64,000 bases of DNA, from NCBI GenBank assembly GCA_000720375.1, contig JOAA01000013.1:248001-312000 (forward strand), written 5' to 3'. The DNA comes from Rhodococcus rhodnii (GTDB lineage: Bacteria; Actinomycetota; Actinomycetes; Mycobacteriales; Pseudonocardiaceae). The notes under the pieces were generated by a model. That model did no database searches, had not been told where the DNA came from, and saw only the letters and a list, made by a program, of their open reading frames with translations. Below, piece by piece: positions 25,132-31,740 of this stretch. Position 1 is the first letter of the stretch. Each line of letters begins with the position of its first letter. The translations under genes were made by a program, and so were the position numbers.

Positions 25132-26250
25132 ATGGCTACGGTCTCGTTCCGGGGCGCGACCCGGTACTACGCCGGCAACGACAAGCCCGCGGTAGATGGG
25201 CTGGATCTCGAGGTTGCCGACGGGGAGTTCCTCGTACTGGTCGGTCCGTCGGGCTGTGGGAAGTCCACAACGCTGCGGATGCTGGCCGGGCTGGAAGGCG
25301 TCGACGAGGGTGAGATCTGGATCGGCGAGAAGAACGTCACCGACATGGAGCCGCGGTCGCGGGACATCGCGATGGTGTTCCAGAACTACGCGCTCTACCC
25401 GCACATGACGGTGCACGAGAACATCGCGTTCCACCTCAAGATCGCCAAGATGCCCAAGGACCAGCGTGACGAGCGCGTGCAGGAGGCGGCCAAGCTGCTC
25501 GACCTCGAGCAGTACCTGGACCGCAAGCCCGCCAAGCTGTCCGGTGGCCAGCGGCAGCGCGTGGCGATGGGCCGGGCGATCGTGCGTCAGCCGCAGGTGT
25601 TCTGTATGGACGAACCACTGTCCAACTTGGACGCCAAGCTGCGCGTGCAGACCCGTACGCAGATCGCGTCGCTGCAGCGGCGGCTGGGCACCACGACGAT
25701 CTACGTTACGCACGACCAGGTCGAGGCCATGACGATGGGCGACCGCGTGGCGGTGATGCGCGATGGCCTGTTGCAGCAGTGCGACACGCCGATCGGGCTG
25801 TTCGCCAAGCCCCGCAACGTGTTCGTGGCCGGCTTCATCGGCTCGCCCGCGATGAACCTGATCCCCGCGCGTGTCTCGGACTCCGGTGTCGCGCTGGGCG
25901 GCGCGACGATCCCGTTGACACCAGCGCAAAAGGCCGCGGTCACGGGCGCGGATGTGATCGTCGGGATCCGGCCGGAGGGCTGGGACATCGTGGCGGCGGC
26001 CGAGGGTTTGTCGGTGACCATCGAGGCGGTCGAGGAGCTGGGCTCGGACCAGTACCTGTACGGCTCGTCGGATGCCGAGCTGGTGGCGGCGGGGGAGAGC
26101 ACCGAGCACAAGGAGGCTCCGCATCCGGTCGTGGTCCGTACGCCCGGAATGTCGGACTGGAGCCGCGGCCAGCAGCTCGGGGTGCGGCCTCGGACGGGTG
26201 CGGTGCACCTGTTCGACAAGGACACCGGGGAGCGCCTGCCGGACGCCTGA
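25132..26250 (+). CDS. Sugar ABC transporter ATP-binding protein (MalK/MsiK/UgpC-like)
   Basis: A 372-aa ATPase with Walker A GPSGCGKST, signature LSGGQRQRVAMGRAIVRQP, Walker B VFCMDEPLSNLD and the H-loop YVTHDQVEAMTMGDR, followed by a C-terminal TOBE/MalK regulatory domain (from about residue 240). A dedicated ATPase in the operon is notable because many actinomycete CUT1 importers share MsiK encoded elsewhere. GGGAGAGCTCC precedes ATG 25132. A hairpin follows at 26261. Confidence 0.9.
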   Translation: MATVSFRGATRYYAGNDKPAVDGLDLEVADGEFLVLVGPSGCGKSTTLRMLAGLEGVDEGEIWIGEKNVTDMEPRSRDIAMVFQNYALYPHMTVHENIAFHLKIAKMPKDQRDERVQEAAKLLDLEQYLDRKPAKLSGGQRQRVAMGRAIVRQPQVFCMDEPLSNLDAKLRVQTRTQIASLQRRLGTTTIYVTHDQVEAMTMGDRVAVMRDGLLQQCDTPIGLFAKPRNVFVAGFIGSPAMNLIPARVSDSGVALGGATIPLTPAQKAAVTGADVIVGIRPEGWDIVAAAEGLSVTIEAVEELGSDQYLYGSSDAELVAAGESTEHKEAPHPVVVRTPGMSDWSRGQQLGVRPRTGAVHLFDKDTGERLPDA

Positions 26251-26260
26251 TACCGACGTT

Positions 26261-26305
26261 GTGTTTCAAATGCCCGGTCGATGAGAGCTGGGACATTCGA
26301 AACAC
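26261..26305. terminator. Imperfect hairpin after the ABC ATPase gene
   Basis: GTGTTTCaAATGcCC (26261-26275) pairs with GGgACATTcGAAACAC (about 26291-26305), 13 of 15 positions matching, with a 15-nt loop. It lies 11 bp after the ATPase stop and may terminate the sugar ABC operon. Its right arm also forms the left end of the possible element described next. Confidence 0.5.
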
Positions 26306-26472
26306 GGCCTAGCTTGAGTTCTATCCTGTTCGGCGGGGTCGTGGGCTGGTGCACTTGGTGTTCTTGCCGCGCTTGGTTTTGTGGGTGTTCGTGCTGGTGA
26401 CGGTGTGGACGTCATGGCGTGGCGCGGGTTGCTGGTTGGGTAACTGGTGCGGCGCGGGTTTCTCCCAGGGGC

Positions 26473-26488
26473 GGTGCAGATCTGCACC
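26473..26488. repeat. Perfect 16-bp palindrome
   Basis: GGTGCAGATCTGCACC reads identically on both strands, without loop. It lies inside the gene-free stretch and could be an internal resolution or protein-binding site of the degraded element. Confidence 0.5.
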
Positions 26489-26519
26489 TACCGGACCGGC
26501 ATCCTGCACACTGATCAAC

Positions 26520-26577
26520 TGAAGCCCTTGGTGTGGTTTCTTCCCCAGACAAGAAGAATGATCAACCAAGGGCTTCA
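26520..26577. repeat. Perfect 13-bp inverted repeat with 32-nt loop
   Basis: TGAAGCCCTTGGT at 26520-26532 and ACCAAGGGCTTCA at 26565-26577 are exact reverse complements. They sit just before the right end of the putative element and resemble old insertion-sequence ends or a stable hairpin. Confidence 0.6.
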
Positions 26578-26617
26578 CCCATGATCAACATCTCGCGGGC
26601 CGTGTCGTACGAATGTC

Positions 26618-26835
26618 GTATGCCACATCGTCCGTGAGATTTAGGGCAGGACGCGTTGTCTCACTGGAGTTGACGACTCTCCTTGGGCTGTCCAGGGTTA
26701 TCGCCGACACCGTTGTGGCTCCGTTTTGGCGTGCCTGGTTGGTTGGAGGGTGACCTCACCAACGGCTACCAAGTGTGAGCGGAGCAGCGACCGGTGCTCG
26801 TCGACAGCTTCTCCAGCAGCCCAGGCGTGTCCCTT
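26618..26835. other. Gene-free stretch upstream of SDR stop
   Basis: About 218 bp between the putative element and the SDR stop codon. It carries no recognisable gene, repeat or hairpin; the base composition is a little less GC-rich than the neighbours. Confidence 0.4.
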
Positions 26836-27618
26836 TCATGCGCCGGCGCCGCCGTCCACCGGCACAATCGCGCCAGTCACCATCGAGGCCCGGTCGCTGA
26901 GCAGCCACGCGGCTACCTCGGCGACCTCGCGGGGCTCGGCCATGCGGCCGAGTGGGGTGGCTGCGTTATTGCGCTCGATGATGCCCGGGGATACCGCCTC
27001 CCACGCGTCGATCATCTCCGTGGCGGTGCCACCGGGGGTGATGCCGTTCACTCGGATGCCCTGACGGCCCCAGGTCACGGCCGCGGTCTCGGTGATGCTG
27101 TTGAGCGCGCGCTTCATGGCGCCGTATGCGGGGAGGGCGGGGTTCGCGCGGCGGCTGCCGATGCTCGAGGTGTTGACGATCGCCCCGCCTCCGCCCCGGC
27201 GCATGAGTGCGGCCTCGGCGGTCATGGCGGTCCAGTGCGCCCGGAAGTTCACGGCGAACTGCTCGTCGACATCCTCGTCGCTCGTGGTGTCGAGCGGGCC
27301 GGGCTGCTGGAGCGCCGCGCCGTTGTTGAAGGCGCCGTCGAGCCGTCCGTGCAGCTCCTCGACGCGGTCGACCGCCGCGCGGATGTTCGCACGGTCGGCG
27401 AGGTCCAGGGTGACGGCGTCGGCGACGCCGCCGTCGGTGCGGATCTCGGTGACGATCCGCTCGAGGGCGTCGGTGCTGCGTGCGGCGAGCACGACGGCGG
27501 CCCCCTCGGAGGCGAAGAGCCGGGCTGCGGCCTCCCCGATGCCGCGGCTGGCGCCGGTGATGAACACGACCTTGCCGGTGAGCAGGCCGATGGGTGCGAT
27601 GTCAATGTTGTTCGTCAT
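26836..27618 (-). CDS. Short-chain dehydrogenase/reductase
   Basis: A 260-aa classical SDR with TGASRGIG (cofactor loop), LDLADRAN (acidic residue), NNGAALQ, catalytic serine region NTSSIGS and YGAMK (Y-x3-K), ending with the SDR tail VTGAIVPVDGGAGA. The start is ATG 27618 (MTNNIDIAPIG), 86 bp from the divergent MmyB-type regulator at 27705. The pair is probably an oxidoreductase and its repressor. Substrate unknown. Confidence 0.9.
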   Translation of the reverse strand: MTNNIDIAPIGLLTGKVVFITGASRGIGEAAARLFASEGAAVVLAARSTDALERIVTEIRTDGGVADAVTLDLADRANIRAAVDRVEELHGRLDGAFNNGAALQQPGPLDTTSDEDVDEQFAVNFRAHWTAMTAEAALMRRGGGGAIVNTSSIGSRRANPALPAYGAMKRALNSITETAAVTWGRQGIRVNGITPGGTATEMIDAWEAVSPGIIERNNAATPLGRMAEPREVAEVAAWLLSDRASMVTGAIVPVDGGAGA

Positions 27619-27704
27619 GACGACAGCGTCAGGCCGGCCTCCAGGCCGGATACAGGCACAGGCGGTACCAGGATCCGTTGGCGCGCGGCGTGCAGACTTG
27701 GGGT

Positions 27705-28562
27705 ATGGACAAACAGGAACTCGGGGCGTTCCTCCGTAGCCGTCGCGAGCGGCTCCGGCCGGAGGACGTTGGCCTCCCCTCGGGTCCGCGACGCCGGACA
27801 CCGGGTCTTCGCCGCGAGGAGGTCGCGGTCCTCGCGCACATCTCCACGGAGTACTACGTCCGGCTCGAGCAGGGCAGGGCGCCGCGACCGTCGGGCGAGG
27901 TCCTCGCCGGGATCGCCGGTGCGCTGCGGCTCACGGACGCCGAGTCCGATCACCTCCACGTCCTCGCGGGCACTGCGCCGAGCCGTACCGGGCTGCACCG
28001 GCGCGACGTTCGCCCGAGCATCCTTGCGCTCCTCGAGCGGCTGCCGCAGACGGCCGCTTTCGTGATATCCGCCGCGTTCGAGGTACTCGCGTGGAACGAC
28101 CTCGCGGCCGCGCTTATGGAGGACTTTGCCGAGCTCACCTCGCAGGACCGTAACCTCGCCCGCCGAGCATTCCTCGGGCAGGCGCGCGCCGATGCGACGC
28201 TGTACGGGGTCTCCGACGTGGCGGAGTTCCGGTGCCACGTCGTCATGGAGCTCCGATCCACCCTCGCCCGCTACCCGACCGATCCTGCGGTGACCGACCT
28301 CGTCGACGAGCTCCGCGACGCCAGCCCCGAATTCGCCCGGCTCTGGGAGCGGCACGACGTGCAGGCCGCATCGATGCTCACGAAGACTTTCCGTCACCCG
28401 GTCGTCGGGGAGATCACCGTTGACTGCGACTCGCTCGCGCTCACGGACCGCGACCAGCACCTCGTGCTCTACAGCGCGCCGCCAGGATCCCGCGGCGCCG
28501 AGGCTCTGGCCTTTCTGAACGTACTCGGAGCCGAGAGCGTCAATGCGAACAAATCGCTCTGA
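27705..28562 (+). CDS. XRE/MmyB-type transcriptional regulator
   Basis: This 285-aa protein has an N-terminal helix-turn-helix (LGAFLRSRRERLRPEDVGLP, RRRTPGLRREEVAVLAHIS, YYVRLEQGRAPRPS) and a C-terminal MmyB-like ligand-binding domain ending LVLYSAPPGSRGAEALAFLNVLG. It is divergent from the SDR gene, a very common arrangement in which MmyB-type regulators control an adjacent oxidoreductase. A second such regulator with the same HTH pattern occurs at 36889. Confidence 0.9.
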   Translation: MDKQELGAFLRSRRERLRPEDVGLPSGPRRRTPGLRREEVAVLAHISTEYYVRLEQGRAPRPSGEVLAGIAGALRLTDAESDHLHVLAGTAPSRTGLHRRDVRPSILALLERLPQTAAFVISAAFEVLAWNDLAAALMEDFAELTSQDRNLARRAFLGQARADATLYGVSDVAEFRCHVVMELRSTLARYPTDPAVTDLVDELRDASPEFARLWERHDVQAASMLTKTFRHPVVGEITVDCDSLALTDRDQHLVLYSAPPGSRGAEALAFLNVLGAESVNANKSL

Positions 28563-28740
28563 CAGAGCCGGACAGGACGGAAGTTTCTCCTTCCGGGCGT
28601 GTACGGGGTCTGGAGAGATGCGGAACCGCAGTGGCAGCTCGCCCAGGTCTTCCTGGGTTACCACCGCGAACGCCGTTGGATCCGGCATATCCACAGCGAC
28701 CCGGCCCGGGTCGAGTGGCCCGGGCTCTCTTTCTGTGCCA

Positions 28741-28760
28741 TTCTGGGAGCGCTCCCAGAA
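28741..28760. promoter_or_regulatory. CebR-type operator, perfect 20-bp palindrome
   Basis: TTCTGGGAGCGCTCCCAGAA is a perfect 20-bp palindrome whose core TGGGAGCGCTCCCA is the consensus of CebR, the cello-oligosaccharide-responsive LacI-family repressor of actinomycete cellulose genes. It ends 39 bp before the GH12 start codon. Confidence 0.9.
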
Positions 28761-28799
28761 TGCTGGGGCACTCCTGAGAAACCCCTGCGAAGGAGTCCC

Positions 28800-29543
28800 A
28801 TGCGCAATCCAGTCCGCGCCATCGTGGCGAGCCTGGCCGTACTCGGCGGCCTCGTGCTGCCGGCCGGTCCCGCCCAGGCTGACGTGCAGATATGCGACCA
28901 GTACGGGTCGACGACCATCCAGGGCCGGTACGTCGTGCAGAACAACCGGTGGGGCACGTCGGCGACCCAGTGCATCAACGTGACCTCGACCGGCTTCTCG
29001 ATCACGCAGCAGCAAGGTTCGAAGCCGACCAACGGCGCTCCGCTGTCGTACCCGTCGGCGTTCATCGGCTGCCACTACACCAATTGCTCGCCGGGCACGA
29101 ACCTGCCGATCCAGGTCAGCCGGATCAGCAGGGCGACGTCCTCGATCAACTACCGGTACACCAGCGGGATCTACAACGCGTCCTACGACATCTGGCTCGA
29201 CCCCACGCCCCGGCGCGACGGCGTGAACCAGATGGAGATCATGATCTGGTTCGCCCGGCAGGGCTCGATCCAGCCGATCGGCCAGGTCGTCGGCACGACC
29301 ACGATCGGCGGCCGCAGCTGGCAGGTCTGGCGGGGGAGCAACGGCTCCAACAACGTCATCTCGTATGTGGCGCCGTCGCCCATCCCGTCGTGGTCGTTCA
29401 GCGTGCTCGACTTCATCAACGACGTGCGCGCCCGTGGGGCGATCACGAATTCCTGGTATCTCACCAGCATTCAGGCCGGTTTCGAGCCGTGGAGCGGAGG
29501 CGTCGGCCTGTCCGTCGACTCGTTCTCGGCTGCGGTGCAGTAG
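28800..29543 (+). CDS. Secreted GH12 endo-1,4-beta-glucanase
   Basis: A 247-aa protein: signal peptide about residues 1-27 (cleavage after GPAQA), then a complete GH12 beta-jelly-roll catalytic domain with NNRWGTSATQCINV, nucleophile E146 in QMEIMIWF and acid/base E229 in AGFEPWSGG. There is no carbohydrate-binding module. The start is ATG 28800 with GAAGGAG upstream. The CebR box upstream predicts repression lifted by cellobiose or longer cello-oligosaccharides. It acts outside the cell on cellulose or mixed-linkage glucans. Confidence 0.92.
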   Translation: MRNPVRAIVASLAVLGGLVLPAGPAQADVQICDQYGSTTIQGRYVVQNNRWGTSATQCINVTSTGFSITQQQGSKPTNGAPLSYPSAFIGCHYTNCSPGTNLPIQVSRISRATSSINYRYTSGIYNASYDIWLDPTPRRDGVNQMEIMIWFARQGSIQPIGQVVGTTTIGGRSWQVWRGSNGSNNVISYVAPSPIPSWSFSVLDFINDVRARGAITNSWYLTSIQAGFEPWSGGVGLSVDSFSAAVQ

Positions 29544-29548
29544 CTAAT

Positions 29549-29583
29549 ACTACGGCCAGTATAATTAACATTGTGACGAAATA
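29549..29583 (+). repeat. AT-rich 34-nt repeat, copy 2
   Basis: ACTACGGCC ... ATAATTAACAT ... GTGACGAAAT between the GH12 stop (29543) and the convergent GH20 stop (29597). ACTAC to GTGACG spacing is 24 nt, the same as copies 3 and 4. Confidence 0.7.
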
Positions 29584-29596
29584 GCCGCGGCAACGC

Positions 29597-31012
29597 TCAG
29601 ACGGCCCAGGGGATCTGGGTGGATCGGTAGAACTCGATACCCTGGGCCGTCCAGCGTGGTCCGTGGGTGGCCAGGCGCCTGCGGAAGTCTTGCCAGTCAT
29701 GGGTTTCTCGTGGTGACCAGCCGAGTTCGGCGATCGCGGGCAGGCGGGGGAACGTCATGAAGTCGACGTGGCCGCGGTGTTCGACGTGTTCTGTCCACAG
29801 TGGACCTTCGACGCCGATGACGGCTTCCTCGGGCACGCCGTGCAGATACGTGCCGGGGTCCCAGTCGTAGACGTCGCGCACGTCAAGGTATCCGGCCCAC
29901 TTGTACCCGATGGGGGAGTCGGGGGTGTACTTCATGTCGAGGTACACCTTGTTGGCGGGGGAGAGGAGGATCTTGTGTCCTCGCGCGGCCGCCTCGGCGA
30001 TGCGGGGATCGTCGTCGGCCTTGCTCCAGAACTGGGGGATGGTCCCTGGCGACGGGTCTGCATGCAGGATTTCGTGCCAGCCAATGGCTTGTTTGCCATA
30101 CCGGTGGACCATGTCGAGGGTCCGGCGGACGAACTTGACGTAACCCTCTTCAGGTGTGGCATGGGTTTCGTCGGTGCCGATGTGCAGGTACGGTCCGGGC
30201 GTGAGGGCGGCCACCTCGCGCAGGACGTCGTCGGTGAACTGGTACGTGATTTCCTTGTCAGTGCACAGTGAGCTGAATCCGGTGGCCGTGCCGGTGGTGG
30301 TGAACGGCGGTGGTGCGACGCCGTCACACGTGAGTTCCGGGTAGGCCACCAAGGCCGCGTTGACGTGACCGGGAATGTCGATCTCGGGGATGAGCGTGAT
30401 GTGCCTGCTCTTGGCGTAGGCGACGAGGTCGCGGAACTCCTGTTGGGTGTAGAACCCTCCTGGCCCGCCGCCGACCTGGGTCGCGCCGCCGACGGTGGTC
30501 AGCTTGGGCCAGCTGGTGATCTCCAGCCGCCAGCCCTGGTCGTCGGTGAGGTGCAGGTGCAGGACGTTGATCTTGTACTGGACGATCTGGTCGATGAACC
30601 GCTTGACCTCGTCGACGGCGAAGAAATGCCGGGACACGTCCAGCATCGCGCCTCGGTGGGCGAACCTCGGGTGGTCCACGATTTCGCCGCCGTCCACGAC
30701 CCCGTCGTCGGACACCAGCTGGCGCAAGGTTTGTACGGCCATGAACAGGCCGGTTTCGGTGTTGGCGCGCAGGGCGATGGCTGTGTTCGTGACGGTGAGC
30801 TGGTAACCGCCTGCCGGGCCTTTGTCCTGTAGGGACAGGGTGATCTCGCCGGTTGAACCCGTTGCCAAGCCTAGGGTTTCGGCAAGGTAGTGCCCGACGG
30901 CGGCGGTGTCGTCGGTGATGCGGACTCTCGTGGCCGCGGTGATCCGGAAACTGTCGGTGGAGGGGTGTACCTCTACTGGCGCAGGCACCACGCAGGTGAT
31001 TCGTGAGGTCAT
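29597..31012 (-). CDS. GH20 beta-N-acetylhexosaminidase (cytosolic)
   Basis: A 471-aa protein with a GH20b-like N-terminal domain (about 1-115) and a GH20 TIM barrel. Catalytic pair D-E lies in YLHIGTDETH; VLHLHLTDDQGWRLEI, LIPEIDIPGHVNAAL and WTEHVEHRGHVDFMTFPRLPAIAE are family landmarks. It releases terminal GlcNAc or GalNAc by substrate assistance. There is no signal peptide, so it probably degrades imported chito-oligosaccharides, perhaps those taken up by the sugar ABC system at 21.7-26.3 kb. Confidence 0.9.
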   Translation of the reverse strand: MTSRITCVVPAPVEVHPSTDSFRITAATRVRITDDTAAVGHYLAETLGLATGSTGEITLSLQDKGPAGGYQLTVTNTAIALRANTETGLFMAVQTLRQLVSDDGVVDGGEIVDHPRFAHRGAMLDVSRHFFAVDEVKRFIDQIVQYKINVLHLHLTDDQGWRLEITSWPKLTTVGGATQVGGGPGGFYTQQEFRDLVAYAKSRHITLIPEIDIPGHVNAALVAYPELTCDGVAPPPFTTTGTATGFSSLCTDKEITYQFTDDVLREVAALTPGPYLHIGTDETHATPEEGYVKFVRRTLDMVHRYGKQAIGWHEILHADPSPGTIPQFWSKADDDPRIAEAAARGHKILLSPANKVYLDMKYTPDSPIGYKWAGYLDVRDVYDWDPGTYLHGVPEEAVIGVEGPLWTEHVEHRGHVDFMTFPRLPAIAELGWSPRETHDWQDFRRRLATHGPRWTAQGIEFYRSTQIPWAV

Positions 31013-31052
31013 AACCCGGTTCTAGCAACCACATGCATACACTTCATTCAGG

Positions 31053-31086
31053 ACTACGGACTCAGTTAATTACATAGTGACGAAAA
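31053..31086 (+). repeat. AT-rich 34-nt repeat, copy 3
   Basis: ACTACGGAC ... AGTTAATTACAT ... GTGACGAAAA in the divergent region between the GH20 gene and the nucleotidyltransferase gene, 31 bp before the latter's start codon. It may contribute promoter sequence there. Confidence 0.7.
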
Positions 31087-31116
31087 TACAGGCACAACGC
31101 AGAGGCAAGGGGAGCG

Positions 31117-31671
31117 GTGGATCTTCGGGATGTGTTGTCTCACAACGAAACGCTGGTGGAGGTGCTCGGGCGCGCCGCGGATCTGGCGCTGCCCGGGTGG
31201 TATCTGGCGGCTGGGTGCGTGTGCCAGACGGTGTGGAACGTGCTGACCGGCCGCCCGCCGACGAACGGCATCAAGGACTACGACCTGATCTACTTCGACG
31301 ACACGGATCTGTCGTGGGAGGCGGAGGACGCGGTGATCCGGGCGGTGGGGGAGGTGTTCGGGGACGTTCCGGTCGAGGTGCGCAACGAGGCGCGGGTTCA
31401 CCTGTGGTACGAGGAGAAATTCGGCGTCCCGTGCCGTCCGTACAAGTCCACTGAGGACGCCATCGACTCGTTCCCGGCGATCGCCACCTGTGTGGGTGTC
31501 CGGCTCAATGGGGGAGGGGAGTGGCAGGTCTACGCGCCGTACGGGCTGGCGGACGCGTTCAACCTGGTCATGAGGCCGAACCGGGTGCTGGCGCCACGTG
31601 CGGTGTTCGACGCCAAAGCAGCGCGCTGCCGGCGTGAATGGCCGGAGTTGACGGTGGTCGCGTGGACTTGA
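31117..31671 (+). CDS. Nucleotidyltransferase-fold protein (NTP_transf_6 / PF06042-like)
   Basis: A 184-aa protein with WYLAAGCVCQTVWNVLTG, GIKDYDLIYFDDTDLSWE (acidic metal-binding residues), VRNEARVHLWYEEKFG and a C-terminal YAPYGLADAFNLVMRPN, the pattern of PF06042 (YitI-like) proteins. The biochemical role of the family is unknown. GTG 31117 is preceded by AAGGGGAG. The gene is convergent with the caspase-KAP gene, and repeats flank it on both sides. Confidence 0.82.
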   Translation: MDLRDVLSHNETLVEVLGRAADLALPGWYLAAGCVCQTVWNVLTGRPPTNGIKDYDLIYFDDTDLSWEAEDAVIRAVGEVFGDVPVEVRNEARVHLWYEEKFGVPCRPYKSTEDAIDSFPAIATCVGVRLNGGGEWQVYAPYGLADAFNLVMRPNRVLAPRAVFDAKAARCRREWPELTVVAWT

Positions 31672-31684
31672 GACGTTGCTTATG

Positions 31685-31718
31685 ACTATGGCCTTTGTAA
31701 CTTTCATCATGACGAAAT
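31685..31718 (+). repeat. AT-rich 34-nt repeat, copy 4
   Basis: ACTATGGCC ... GTAACTTTCAT ... ATGACGAAAT between two convergent stop codons (31671 and 31741). The most diverged copy, but it keeps the 24-nt spacing from ACTAY to RTGACG. Confidence 0.6.
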
Positions 31719-31740
31719 AGAACCCAAAAGCCAAGACAGC

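Larger units (their letters stand above)
26292..26617. mobile_element. Possible miniature or degraded mobile element with terminal inverted repeats
   Basis: GACATTCGAAACACGGCC (26292-26309) and the reverse complement of 26598-26617 (GACATTCGTACGACACGGCC) share 16 bases around a small indel. Inside lie a perfect 16-bp palindrome (26473-26488) and perfect 13-bp arms (26520-26532 and 26565-26577). No transposase-like frame is found; the only open frame (26321-26578, - strand) matches nothing I know. This looks like a MITE or the relic of an insertion sequence, but no target-site duplication was found. Confidence 0.4.

Noticed and set aside
26321..26578. 85-aa frame in the gene-free region as a transposase fragment
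   Set aside because: No transposase motif or known domain could be seen. Only the inverted repeats support an element, so no gene is called.
26794..28065. A 423-aa + strand frame across the SDR gene
   Set aside because: It is the antisense of a well-formed SDR (TGASRGIG, YGAMK) and runs into the next gene out of frame.
31018..31030. GGTT-CTAGC-AACC upstream of the GH20 gene as a DasR site
   Set aside because: The spacing and flanks do not match the dre consensus TGGTCTAGACCA; left out as an operator.
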